From an uncultured Clostridia bacterium (lineage in GTDB: Bacteria > Bacillota > Clostridia > Oscillospirales > CAG-272): DNA of 5,491 bases. Shown in pieces: positions 1 to 5,491 of this stretch (position 1 is the stretch's first letter; the number at the start of each line of letters is the position of its first letter). A program made the position numbers and the translations under genes. The notes beneath the pieces were generated by a model. It was not told the origin of the DNA, did not search any database, and saw nothing but the letters and a program-made list of their open reading frames with translations. The DNA lies in the NCBI GenBank assembly GCA_947306035.1, contig CAMZFG010000086.1:1-5491 (forward strand). The letters are read 5' to 3'.

Positions 1-497
1 GCCGCGCTGTCGTCGAGCACGACGCAGGAAGCGCCCGCACCGACGGCCGCCTGTACGGCGGCGGCCAGGAACGCGGGGTCGGCGCGCGTGGCGTCTTCGG
101 CCACGAAAGTGACCGTTTCGCACCCCGTTTTGGCCTTTTTGACCAGTTCACCGATATGTTCCAACATTTTCGGCGGCTTTTTGTGGCAGGTATACTCCAT
201 GCCCACGGGCGACACCGGCAACTCGATGCGCACCGCCGGGTGCGCCGCGCCCGAAAGCGCGGCCAACGCCTGTTCGACGCCCGCGGCGTCGGGGGCGCCC
301 ACCGACAGCGTGCTTTGCTTGACGAAGGAGGCGGCCGTGCGCACGAACAGCACGTCCGCGCGGGGATTTTCGATCGGGGGCAGTTCGATCACGTCGACGC
401 ACAGGTTTTCCAGCTGCCGCGCGATCTCCAGCTTTTCTTTGAAACGCAGATGCCGGTTCTCCGTCAAGGTCGCGTCTGCCACTCTGATCTTTTTCAT
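1..497 (-). CDS. Divergent HMGL-like (2-isopropylmalate synthase-like) TIM-barrel protein, 3' part cut off by window edge
   Basis: The first 165 residues are present; the C-terminus lies beyond position 1. The ATG at 497-495 follows an AAGGAGG ribosome site by 8 nt. The sequence resembles the start of the DRE-TIM metallolyase family (isopropylmalate, homocitrate and citramalate synthases). It has a first beta strand KIRVADATL (residues 3-11), then FKEKLEIARQLENLCVDVIELPP (residues 19-41, the EKLxIAxxLxxLGVDxIE pattern), AEDATRADPAFL (133-144, matching the EDAxRxDxxFL segment of isopropylmalate synthases) and VVLDDSA near the edge (matching the CDTxG strand). The oddity is that family members normally read TLRDGxQ after the first strand, with catalytic Arg and metal-binding Asp, whereas this protein reads TLTENRHL with a shortened loop. 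It may therefore act on another substrate or by altered chemistry. It has its own promoter and a T-box leader with a probable leucine specifier, which supports a role in leucine or branched-chain metabolism. Family placement is fairly sure; enzymatic activity is unknown. Confidence 0.82.
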   Translation of the reverse strand, partial: MKKIRVADATLTENRHLRFKEKLEIARQLENLCVDVIELPPIENPRADVLFVRTAASFVKQSTLSVGAPDAAGVEQALAALSGAAHPAVRIELPVSPVGMEYTCHKKPPKMLEHIGELVKKAKTGCETVTFVAEDATRADPAFLAAAVQAAVGAGASCVVLDDSA

Positions 498-505
498 GTT
501 TCGTT

Positions 506-512
506 CCTCCTT
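506..512 (-). promoter_or_regulatory. Ribosome binding site of the HMGL-like gene
   Basis: AAGGAGG on the minus strand lies 8 nt before the ATG at 497. It sits only 3 nt after the terminator T-run, so ribosomes can load only on transcripts that have read through the T-box terminator. It fixes the start of the HMGL-like gene. Confidence 0.9.
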
Positions 513-515
513 GTC

Positions 516-554
516 AAAAAGTCCCCGGAGCCGGCAAAAACCGACCCCAGGGAC
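516..554 (-). terminator. Intrinsic terminator of the T-box leader
   Basis: The minus strand carries a 14-nt arm at 554-541 (GTCCCTGGGGTCGG), a 6-nt loop (540-535) and a complementary arm at 534-521 (CCGGCTCCGGGGAC), followed by TTTTT at 520-516. All 14 positions pair if G-U wobbles are allowed. The first six bases of the 5' arm (554-549) are also needed for the antiterminator, so the two folds exclude each other. No other terminator is visible after ilvE, so this hairpin may also end transcripts of the upstream operon. Confidence 0.93.
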
Positions 555-564
555 GAAAAAACTT

Positions 565-579
565 TCGCGGTACCACCCT
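565..579 (-). promoter_or_regulatory. T-box sequence (tRNA acceptor-end binding bulge)
   Basis: The minus strand reads AGGGTGGTACCGCGA, an exact match to the conserved AGGGTGGNACCGCG element of T-box antiterminators. The UGGU within it pairs with the NCCA end of uncharged tRNA. The variable U implies a tRNA with discriminator A, which suits leucine, valine and isoleucine alike and so does not by itself identify the amino acid. Confidence 0.95.
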
Positions 580-793
580 GATTACCGCCTTGCGGCGGTC
601 ACTTGCCCGCGCCGTACAGCGCGTTGCCCGGCTAACGGGGGCAGGCCGTGGCCGCTTACTCTGGTTCGGCGACCCTGCTCCGGAGCGAGACTTGCCGCCC
701 GCCTCTGACCGCCTCGCACCGACCGGCGGCTCTCTGACAGAGGGAATGGACCGCAATACTTCCATCAAAGCATTTTCTCAATGAATTGAATGT

Positions 794-822
794 AGTGTAG
801 CACAAAGCCGCGGGTTTGTCAA
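794..822 (-). promoter_or_regulatory. Sigma-A type promoter of the T-box / HMGL-like gene
   Basis: A perfect -35 box TTGACA (822-817) and a -10 box TACACT (799-794) are separated by 17 bp, the optimal spacing. Transcription would begin near 787, just before the T-box Stem I. The -35 box lies 19 bp after the ilvE stop codon, so the HMGL-like gene has its own start in addition to possible read-through from the upstream operon. Confidence 0.88.
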
Positions 823-841
823 GGGGCGGCGCGCATTTTTT

Positions 842-1906
842 TCAGATGGGGTACGTCCAGCCGAACGTGTCTTCCGTCTTGCCCCATTGAATGCCCGTCA
901 GCGTGTCGTAGAGGTGCTGCGTGATCTTGCCGATCTTCCCGCCGTTGACGGTGTATTTCCGGTCTTTATAGCACAGTTCCCCGATGGGCGAGACCACCGC
1001 GGCGGTGCCGCAGCCCCACGCCTCTTCCAGCGTGCCGTTCTCCATGGCCGCGGAAAGTTCCTCGACGGAGAGCAGGCGTTCGTGCACCGTGTAGCCCTCT
1101 TTTTTGAGGATCTCGATGCAGGATTTGCGGGTGATGCCGGGCAGAATGGAGCCCGTCAGTTTGGGGGTGACGATCTCGTCGCCGATCTTGAACATGACGT
1201 TCATGGCGCCGACTTCCTCAATGTACTTGCGGTGCACGCCGTCCAGCCACAGCACCTGCGAATAGCCCTTTTGCTCGGCGCGTTCGCCCGCGCGGTTGGA
1301 AGCGGCGTAGTTGCCGCCGCACTTGGCGTAGCCGGTGCCGCCGCGCACGGCGCGCACGTCCTCGTCTTCGATCATGATCTTGACGGGGTTGATGCCCTCT
1401 TTATAGTAACTGCCGACGGGAGAGGCGATGATGAGGAACTCCACGTGATGCACGGTGTGCACGCCGAGCGACTCGTCGTTGCCGAACATGAAGGGGCGCA
1501 GATACAGCGAGGTGCCGGGCGCGCTCGGCGTCCAGTCCTGCTCGGTGCGCACGAAGGTGGTGAGGATGTTGAGCGCCTCGTCCTCCGGGATCTGTGGCAG
1601 GCAGAGCCGCTCGGCGGAGTTGTTCATGCGGCGGATGTTCTCCATGGGCCGGAACAGCTGCACTTTGCCGTCCGCGCGGCGGTAGGCCTTGAGGCCCTCA
1701 AAGATCTCGGAGCCGTAGTGCAGCACCGTGGAAGCCGGGTGCAGAGACAGGTTGGCAAACGGCACGATGCGCTGGTTGATCCAACCCCGTCCGGCCTCGT
1801 ATTCCATCATGAACATATGATCGGTAAAGATCTTACCGAACCCCAGCGCGCTGCTGTCGGGCTTTGCTTTCGGCGCGTTCGTTTTGACGATCTGAATATT
1901 CCACAT
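842..1906 (-). CDS. ilvE: Branched-chain amino acid aminotransferase
   Basis: This is a 354-residue PLP enzyme of fold type IV. It interconverts valine, leucine and isoleucine with their 2-oxoacids, using 2-oxoglutarate/glutamate, in the cytoplasm. Length and motifs match the longer (BCAT group II, about 350 aa) form. HYGSEIFEGLKAYR is at 63-76, YLRPFMFG at 135-142, and GTGYAKCGGNYAAS at 190-203 carries the PLP-binding Lys195. EEVGAMN at 230-236 contains the Glu expected to contact the PLP pyridine nitrogen (Glu231), and GSILPGITRKS at 252-262 forms part of the phosphate-binding region. The ATG at 1906 is 4 nt after the gamma-subunit stop codon, with a purine-rich AAGGGGGAA just upstream, so it is the last gene of the operon. 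Its position beside a ferredoxin-dependent 2-oxoacid oxidoreductase suggests that the two share branched 2-oxoacids. The family assignment is secure; the preferred direction is not shown by sequence. Confidence 0.96.
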   Translation of the reverse strand: MWNIQIVKTNAPKAKPDSSALGFGKIFTDHMFMMEYEAGRGWINQRIVPFANLSLHPASTVLHYGSEIFEGLKAYRRADGKVQLFRPMENIRRMNNSAERLCLPQIPEDEALNILTTFVRTEQDWTPSAPGTSLYLRPFMFGNDESLGVHTVHHVEFLIIASPVGSYYKEGINPVKIMIEDEDVRAVRGGTGYAKCGGNYAASNRAGERAEQKGYSQVLWLDGVHRKYIEEVGAMNVMFKIGDEIVTPKLTGSILPGITRKSCIEILKKEGYTVHERLLSVEELSAAMENGTLEEAWGCGTAAVVSPIGELCYKDRKYTVNGGKIGKITQHLYDTLTGIQWGKTEDTFGWTYPI

Positions 1907-1910
1907 GACG

Positions 1911-2450
1911 TTATTCCCCCTTTTGTGCGCCGAGCGTCAGCGCCTTCATGTTGACTTCGGCCATATCCGCGTGGCGGGCCGAAATGACTTTGGCGAGCGC
2001 GGCGCGGACGCCCTGCTCGTTGAATTCCCCGAAAACGGAGAGGATCTTGCCCATCAGGATCATGTTGGCCAGCGTGGCAAAGCCCGCGTCGCTCGCCATT
2101 TGGGTGGCAGGCACGTAGTAAACGGTCACGTCGGTACGTTTCACCCGGCGGCCGATCAGCGTACTGTCGGCAAAAATGACGCCGCCGGGCTTGACCGCGT
2201 CTTCGTAGCGGTCGAGCGAGGGCAGGTTCATGGCCACCAGCACGTCGGGCTCGGAGACGATGGGCGAACCGACGGGCTCGTCGCTGACGATGACGCCGCA
2301 GCTGGCCGTGCCGCCGCGCATTTCGGGGCCGTAAGACGGCAGCCAGCTGACCTGCTTGCCCTCAAGCAGACCTTTGTAGGCGAGAAACTTGCCGGAAAAC
2401 AGCAGGCCCTGCCCGCCGAAGCCGGAAAACAGATATTGCCGTTCAGCCAT
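1911..2450 (-). CDS. 2-oxoacid:ferredoxin oxidoreductase, gamma subunit (VOR/KOR type)
   Basis: This 179-residue protein is the gamma subunit (domain III) of a four-subunit 2-oxoacid:ferredoxin oxidoreductase, which helps form the CoA-binding part of the complex. It begins with the family signature GFGGQG (10-15), then [14 protein letters not shown] (38-51), a strongly conserved segment in KorC-like subunits, and ANMILMGKI (128-136). Length is typical for the stand-alone subunit. The ATG at 2450 overlaps the end of the beta-subunit gene by 8 nt. A strong AAAGGAGG (2467-2460) lies 9 nt ahead of it inside the beta gene, so the start is well supported and translation is probably coupled. No signal peptide or membrane segment is seen. 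The complex most likely acts on branched-chain 2-oxoacids, judged from the alpha subunit and adjacent ilvE; 2-oxoglutarate cannot be excluded. Confidence 0.94.
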   Translation of the reverse strand: MAERQYLFSGFGGQGLLFSGKFLAYKGLLEGKQVSWLPSYGPEMRGGTASCGVIVSDEPVGSPIVSEPDVLVAMNLPSLDRYEDAVKPGGVIFADSTLIGRRVKRTDVTVYYVPATQMASDAGFATLANMILMGKILSVFGEFNEQGVRAALAKVISARHADMAEVNMKALTLGAQKGE

Positions 2451-3201
2451 GGTTCTCCGCCTCCTTTCCGCTTCTGTCGCGGTACACGCCGAGCGGGTAG
2501 TACGGGATCATTTTCTCGTCGATCCACGCCAGGGCCGCGTCGGGCGTCATACCCCAGTTGGTGGGGCAGGAAGAAAGCACTTCGACCAGCGAAAAGCCCT
2601 TGCCGTTCAACTGGTTTTCAAACGCCTTGCGAATGGCTTTTTTGGCCTCGCGCACGTGGGGCACGCTGTTGACGGTGACGCGCGCGAGGTACTCCGCGCC
2701 GTCGAGTTCGGAGAGCAGTTCGCACACGCGGATGGGATAACCGCAGAGTTTGACGTCGCGGCCGTAGGGCGAGGTCTGCGTCACCTGACCCGGCAGCGAG
2801 GTGGGCGCCATTTGCCCGCCCGTCATGCCGTAGATGGCGTTGTTGATGAAAATGACGGTGATGTTCTCGCTGCGGGCCGCGGCGTGCACGGTCTCCGCCA
2901 TGCCGATGGAGGCGAGGTCGCCGTCGCCCTGATAGGTAAAGACCACTTTGGAGGGATCGGCGCGTTTGACGCCGGTGGCTACGGCGGGCGCGCGGCCGTG
3001 CGCCGCCTCGATCATATCGCAGTTGAAGTAGTTATACGCCATGACGGAGCAGCCGACGGGCGCGATGCCGATGGTCTTGCCCTCGATGCCGAGTTCGTCG
3101 ATGACCTCGGCCACAAGGCGATGCACGATGCCGTGGGTGCAGCCCGGGCAGTAATGCAGGGGGGCGTCGGTCAGAGCGTGCGGTTTCTGAAACACGATCA
3201 C
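2443..3201 (-). CDS. 2-oxoacid:ferredoxin oxidoreductase, beta (thiamine diphosphate) subunit
   Basis: This 252-residue catalytic subunit binds thiamine diphosphate and the cluster next to it. It decarboxylates a 2-oxoacid and passes electrons to ferredoxin, or runs in reverse. CPGC at 18-21, Cys51 (in PVGCSV) and Cys212 (in SSCPTNWG) match the four-cysteine spacing that holds the proximal 4Fe-4S cluster in this family. GDGD (92-95) through INN (119-121) is the Mg-thiamine diphosphate motif, followed by the conserved [12 protein letters not shown] (124-135). The start is a GTG at 3201-3199 that shares its bases with the alpha stop codon (GTGA), preceded by a GGAAGGTGA ribosome site about 8 nt upstream. 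A 4-nt overlap with alpha and an 8-nt overlap with gamma suggest coupled translation. Enzyme class is certain; the choice between branched-chain oxoacid and 2-oxoglutarate rests on context. Confidence 0.95.
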   Translation of the reverse strand: MIVFQKPHALTDAPLHYCPGCTHGIVHRLVAEVIDELGIEGKTIGIAPVGCSVMAYNYFNCDMIEAAHGRAPAVATGVKRADPSKVVFTYQGDGDLASIGMAETVHAAARSENITVIFINNAIYGMTGGQMAPTSLPGQVTQTSPYGRDVKLCGYPIRVCELLSELDGAEYLARVTVNSVPHVREAKKAIRKAFENQLNGKGFSLVEVLSSCPTNWGMTPDAALAWIDEKMIPYYPLGVYRDRSGKEAENHG

Positions 3202-4268
3202 AGCAAGTCACCTTCCTTTCCGGCGGCCTGCCGGATGGCGGCCAGCACTTGTTTCGGCGAGGGGATCATGCCGCCCGCCCGGTTGCAGAGCGTGACCGGC
3301 ACGCGGCATTCCGACGCCAGTTTGACGTCTTCGATCATCTGCCCCATGGAGAGTTCGACCGAGATCATGGCGCTGACGCGGTCGGCCGCCTCGCGGAACG
3401 CCTTTTTCGGGAACGGCCACAGGGTGATGGGACGGATCAGGCCCGCCCTGATGCCCTCGCGGCGCGCCTCGTTGACGGCGTTTTTGGCCACGCGGGCCGC
3501 AATGCCGAAGGCGGCGATGCAGATATCGGCGTCTTCCATGAGATATGCCTCGTAACGGGGCTCGTTTTCTTCGATCTTGCGGTATTTTTCATACCGGGCA
3601 AAGTTGAGTTGTTCCAACTCTTCCGGCACCAGCGACAGCGAGTTGATGATGTTGTGCGGCCGCTTCATATCCGTGCCCGTGGTGGCCCAGGGCTTTTCCG
3701 GCGCGGGCGCCACGTCAAAGTCGAGCGCCACGGGCTCCATCATCTGCCCCATCGTGCCGTCCGCCAGGATCATGGCGGTCATGCGATAGGTGTCGGCCAG
3801 TTCAAAGCCCTTGACGGTCAGTTCCGCCATTTCCTGCACCGAGGCGGGCGCCAGCACGATCATGTGATAGTCGCCGTGGCCGCCGCCGCGCGTGGCCTGA
3901 AAATAGTCGGACTGGCTCGGCTGAATGCCGCCGAGGCCGGGGCCGCCGCGCTGCACGTTGACGACCAGCGCGGGCAGATCGGCGCCCGCCAGATAGGACA
4001 GGCCCTCGCCCTTGAGCGAAATGCCGGGGCTGGACGACGACGTCATGACGCGATACCCCGCCGACGCCACGCCGTACACCATGTTGATGGCCGCGATCTC
4101 GCTCTCGGCCTGCAGGAACGTGCCGCCGATCTTGGGCATGCGCTTGGCCATGTAGGCCGCGATCTCCGTCTGCGGCGTGATGGGATAGCCGAAATAGTGC
4201 CGGCAGCCCGCGACCAGCGCCGCCTCGGCGATGGCCTCGTTGCCTTTCATCAAAACTTTGTCCGCCAT
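3198..4268 (-). CDS. vorB: 2-oxoacid:ferredoxin oxidoreductase alpha subunit, VorB type
   Basis: This 356-residue subunit carries the pyrimidine-binding domain and the following transketolase C-terminal-like domain of the oxidoreductase. It begins with [18 protein letters not shown] (5-22). GYPITPQTE (27-35) is the substrate-binding loop conserved in this family, and [11 protein letters not shown] (53-63) supplies the Glu expected to activate thiamine diphosphate. [11 protein letters not shown] (76-86), [11 protein letters not shown] (104-114) and the run [19 protein letters not shown] (116-134) are characteristic of proteins annotated as 3-methyl-2-oxobutanoate dehydrogenase subunit VorB. 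Length is typical. The ATG at 4268 is 4 nt after the ferredoxin stop codon, and the AGAGGTGA ribosome site overlaps that stop. The VorB name reflects close motif similarity plus neighbouring ilvE; true substrate range needs assay. Numbering of vor subunits differs between organisms, so only this subunit is given a symbol. Confidence 0.93.
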   Translation of the reverse strand: MADKVLMKGNEAIAEAALVAGCRHYFGYPITPQTEIAAYMAKRMPKIGGTFLQAESEIAAINMVYGVASAGYRVMTSSSSPGISLKGEGLSYLAGADLPALVVNVQRGGPGLGGIQPSQSDYFQATRGGGHGDYHMIVLAPASVQEMAELTVKGFELADTYRMTAMILADGTMGQMMEPVALDFDVAPAPEKPWATTGTDMKRPHNIINSLSLVPEELEQLNFARYEKYRKIEENEPRYEAYLMEDADICIAAFGIAARVAKNAVNEARREGIRAGLIRPITLWPFPKKAFREAADRVSAMISVELSMGQMIEDVKLASECRVPVTLCNRAGGMIPSPKQVLAAIRQAAGKEGDLL

Positions 4269-4272
4269 ACTC

Positions 4273-4479
4273 TCACCTCTCTACCCGAATGACGCAGTCT
4301 GGGCACATGATAGCGCAGGAAGCGCATCCCACGCAGGCCGCCGGGTCGGTCAGTTCCGCCGGGTGGTGGCCTTTTTTGTTGATCTTGTCCGTCGCGAGAC
4401 GCAGCAGATGTTTGGGGCAGGCGTTCACGCAAAGGCCGCAGCCCTTGCAGAGGTCTGTCGCAAATGTCAGTTTTGCCAT
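4273..4479 (-). CDS. Two-cluster 4Fe-4S ferredoxin, delta subunit of the oxidoreductase
   Basis: This 68-residue bacterial-type ferredoxin has two complete cluster motifs: Cys11-x2-Cys14-x2-Cys17-x3-Cys21-Pro (CKGCGLCVNACP) and Cys49-x2-Cys52-x2-Cys55-x3-Cys59-Pro (CVGCASCAIMCP). Each carries one 4Fe-4S cluster, with crossed liganding expected. An extra Cys62 follows the second motif. In VOR and KOR complexes such a subunit conducts electrons from the beta-subunit cluster to external ferredoxin. An in-frame GTG at 4488 could extend it by three residues, but that codon lies inside the AAGGAG ribosome site (4493-4488). The ATG at 4479, 8 nt after that site, is therefore preferred, and it gives the familiar short N-terminus MAKLTF. 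It sits 27 nt after the ATPase gene and 4 nt before vorB, in the usual delta-alpha-beta-gamma order. Confidence 0.94.
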   Translation of the reverse strand: MAKLTFATDLCKGCGLCVNACPKHLLRLATDKINKKGHHPAELTDPAACVGCASCAIMCPDCVIRVER

Positions 4480-4487
4480 GCACAACA

Positions 4488-4493
4488 CTCCTT
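4488..4493 (-). promoter_or_regulatory. Ribosome binding site that fixes the ferredoxin start
   Basis: AAGGAG on the minus strand is followed by 8 nt and then the ATG at 4479-4477. It overlaps the alternative upstream GTG (4488), which rules out the longer form. It lies in the short gap between the ATPase and ferredoxin genes. Confidence 0.85.
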
Positions 4494-4506
4494 TTTTATG
4501 TTTGGT

Positions 4507-5169
4507 TCATTGGATCTTCGGTTGTAATTGAAGGGTAAACGGGTGCGGGACCCGCCCCGTCAGGGCCTCTTTCAGGTTTTCGACGAACGTCGTCATCACA
4601 AGCGGCACACAGAGAGCCGCCGACACCTCTTCGGCATATCCGAGCGAGGCCAGCACGGTCCCAGCCGTCGTTTCGCCGCCGAGGTTGGAATTGTTGACCA
4701 CGCCGGTAAAGCGCAGTCCCGCGGCGTTCTCGACTTCGCGCAGCACCTCCACGGTGTCCGCCACGGTCTGCGTCAGCGGCCGGTAGCGGTTGACGACCGC
4801 CAGCATCTCGTAATTCCCTTCTTCGAGAATGGCGGGGGTGAGGCGCCCGAGCGCCAGCGCGCCCCGGTCGTCGCCGCCCACGTCCAGCACGGCGTAAAGC
4901 CCGCGGTCGTCGGTAACGGCGTACATCTCCTGCGGCAGGGCCGGAATGTCGAGGTTGCTGTTCGCAAAGGGCGAGGCGATCAGCCCGATCTCCATGGCGC
5001 GGAACAGGGGCAGACTGTCTTTGGTGCGAAAGTAGGGGTTGACAATGTCAAGATCCGCCACCGTCACCCGCTCGTGCCGTTTTTTCAGCCACAGCGCGTA
5101 ATTGACGGCCACGTTGGTTTTTCCGCTACCGTAGTGGCCGCAAAACAGCGTGATACGCTTTTCTTTCAT
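4507..5169 (-). CDS. P-loop ATPase of unknown role (SIMIBI/CobQ-MinD-like nucleotide-binding fold)
   Basis: This 220-residue soluble protein has no signal peptide or membrane segment. A Walker A loop GHYGSGKT is at 11-18, directly after the first strand RITLFC. It lacks the extra lysine of the MinD/ParA deviant loop (KGGxGKT). A second conserved-looking block, ADLDIVNPYFRTKD, is at 38-51 where SIMIBI proteins place their switch I aspartate. DVGGDDRGA at 96-104 fits a Walker B/switch II (DxxG), VVNRYRP at 125-131 and VVNNSNLGGET at 157-167 look like base- or effector-contact segments. I recognise this as a type often found beside acyl-CoA synthetase and VOR genes in anaerobic Bacillota, but I know of no proven function. 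A GTG at 5181 overlapping the synthetase stop would add four residues. The ATG at 5169 is preferred because TGAGG lies 6 nt upstream and no ribosome site precedes the GTG. Possible roles include assembly, activation or regulation of the oxidoreductase; this is inference. Confidence 0.88.
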   Translation of the reverse strand: MKEKRITLFCGHYGSGKTNVAVNYALWLKKRHERVTVADLDIVNPYFRTKDSLPLFRAMEIGLIASPFANSNLDIPALPQEMYAVTDDRGLYAVLDVGGDDRGALALGRLTPAILEEGNYEMLAVVNRYRPLTQTVADTVEVLREVENAAGLRFTGVVNNSNLGGETTAGTVLASLGYAEEVSAALCVPLVMTTFVENLKEALTGRVPHPFTLQLQPKIQ

Positions 5170-5177
5170 GGCACGCC

Positions 5178-5491
5178 TCACAGCTGGCTGCGAATGATCT
5201 TACCGCTGACCGTTTTGGGGAGTTCCTTGCGGAATTCCACGATGCGGGGATACTTATAGGGCGCGGTCTTGGATTTGACGTAGTTCTGGATCTCTTTTTT
5301 CAGCGCGTCCGTCTCCTCGGTGCCGGGCACCGTCACGATGACGGCTTTGACGACCTGCCCGCGCACCTCGTCGGGGGCGGCGCACACGCCGCATTCCAGC
5401 ACGTAGGGCAGTTCCATGATGACGCTCTCGATCTCAAACGGCCCGATGCGGTAGCCGGAGGACTTGATCACGTCGTCCACGCGGCCCACGT
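5178..5491 (-). CDS. AMP-forming acyl-CoA synthetase, C-terminal domain only (5' end outside window)
   Basis: About 104 residues of the small C-terminal domain of an ANL-superfamily acyl-CoA synthetase are present; the large AMP-binding domain lies beyond the right edge. These enzymes activate a carboxylic acid with ATP to an acyl-adenylate and then to the CoA thioester. The hinge motif [21 protein letters not shown] begins near the edge. Its form with [12 protein letters not shown] is typical of acetyl/medium-chain acyl-CoA synthetases. The C-terminal PKTVSGKI holds the lysine that catalyses adenylate formation (the A10 motif lysine), and the protein ends shortly after it (IIRSQL), as is normal. 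The stop codon TGA at 5180-5178 overlaps the ribosome site of the ATPase gene. Sitting at the head of a VOR/IlvE operon, a branched short-chain acid such as isobutyrate, isovalerate or 2-methylbutyrate is a plausible substrate, but the substrate-binding domain is not visible. Confidence 0.93.
   Translation of the reverse strand, partial: VGRVDDVIKSSGYRIGPFEIESVIMELPYVLECGVCAAPDEVRGQVVKAVIVTVPGTEETDALKKEIQNYVKSKTAPYKYPRIVEFRKELPKTVSGKIIRSQL

Larger units (their letters stand above)
516..787 (-). ncRNA. T-box riboswitch leader (probable leucine specifier CTC)
   Basis: This is a tRNA-sensing leader that controls the HMGL-like gene. The conserved T-box AGGGTGGTACCGCGA is at 579-565, with the UGGU bulge that pairs with the tRNA acceptor end; its last U fits an A73 discriminator. 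Antiterminator helices AGGG/CCCT (579-576 with 552-549) and CGAAA/TTTCG (567-563 with 558-554) compete with the terminator. Stem I is recognisable. The K-turn strand GATGGA and AGTA lie at 766-757. The lower helix TGCTTT/GGAGCA pairs 772-767 with 681-676, and TTGC/GCAA pairs 756-753 with 695-692. CCTCTG/CAGAGG follows, then the AGAGAG bulge at 735-730 and a distal hairpin of CCGCC/GGCGG closing a GGTCGGTGCGA loop. In the specifier loop, CTC (689-687) followed by G, a purine as expected, is the best codon, giving leucine. An ACCGCC-GCAA-GGCGGT hairpin (599-584) sits just before the T-box, and CGCGC/GCGCG (623-619 with 612-608) forms another stem. The transcription start near 787 is inferred from the promoter. 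Confidence 0.93.

Noticed and set aside
672..691. Alternative specifier codons: GTC at 691-689 (valine) or CCA further 3' near 663 (proline)
   Set aside because: GTC would be followed by U rather than the usual purine, and CCA lies outside the loop enclosed by the K-turn and TTGC/GCAA helices. CTC fits both position and the following purine, though GTC is not fully excluded.
88..708. 206-codon open frame on the plus strand over the HMGL-like gene and T-box leader
   Set aside because: It runs through a structured RNA leader and opposite a recognised coding region, and is Ser/Ala/Arg-rich without motifs.
514..768. 84-codon minus-strand open frame inside the T-box leader, considered as a leader peptide
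   Set aside because: The region is fully explained by T-box RNA structure, the frame has no run of branched-chain codons and no good ribosome site, and T-box control does not use a leader peptide.
887..1954. 355-codon open frame on the plus strand opposite ilvE
   Set aside because: It is antisense to a clear aminotransferase with all PLP motifs, its translation is a low-complexity Ala/Gly/Val/His/Arg mixture with no known motif, and it comes from the GC-rich third positions of the real gene.
2389..3555. 388-codon open frame on the plus strand across the beta and alpha subunit genes
   Set aside because: It spans the junction of two well-supported minus-strand genes, shows no family motif or convincing ribosome site, and has the typical composition of a GC-rich antisense shadow.
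3249..4292. 347-codon open frame on the plus strand opposite vorB
   Set aside because: It is rich in His, Arg, Asp and Gly with no domain recognised; it mirrors vorB codon bias.

Overview
The window is a GC-rich stretch of a Bacillota (Firmicutes) genome, most likely an anaerobic, gut-type clostridium. This is judged from a T-box leader RNA, strong AGGAGG-type ribosome sites, a TTGACA/TACACT promoter and an oxygen-sensitive ferredoxin-dependent 2-oxoacid oxidoreductase. All supported genes are on the minus strand, so they read from right to left. The long plus-strand open frames are antisense shadows. No mobile element, CRISPR array, rRNA or tRNA gene is visible.

Region A (5491 to 842) is a tightly packed operon of seven genes. 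In transcription order they are: the C-terminal end of an AMP-forming acyl-CoA synthetase (cut by the window edge), an uncharacterised P-loop ATPase, a two-cluster 4Fe-4S ferredoxin subunit, the alpha, beta and gamma subunits of a VOR-type 2-oxoacid:ferredoxin oxidoreductase, and a branched-chain aminotransferase (IlvE). Neighbouring genes overlap by a few bases or are 4 to 27 bases apart, so co-transcription and translational coupling are likely.

Region B (841 to 498) has no protein gene. It holds a consensus promoter (794-822) and a complete T-box riboswitch leader of about 270 nt, with a Stem I, a conserved T-box sequence and an intrinsic terminator. The best candidate specifier codon is CTC (leucine).

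Region C (497 to 1, cut by the left edge) is the T-box-controlled gene. It is a divergent member of the HMGL-like / 2-isopropylmalate synthase TIM-barrel family whose N-terminal catalytic Arg-Asp signature is not recognisable.

Taken together, the genes suggest a branched-chain amino acid module. The synthetase could activate branched short-chain acids to CoA thioesters. The ferredoxin enzyme could interconvert these with branched 2-oxoacids, by oxidative decarboxylation or, with reduced ferredoxin, by reductive carboxylation. IlvE would link the 2-oxoacids to valine, leucine and isoleucine. The leucine-type T-box gene immediately downstream fits the same theme. Direction of flux and substrate specificity are inference.
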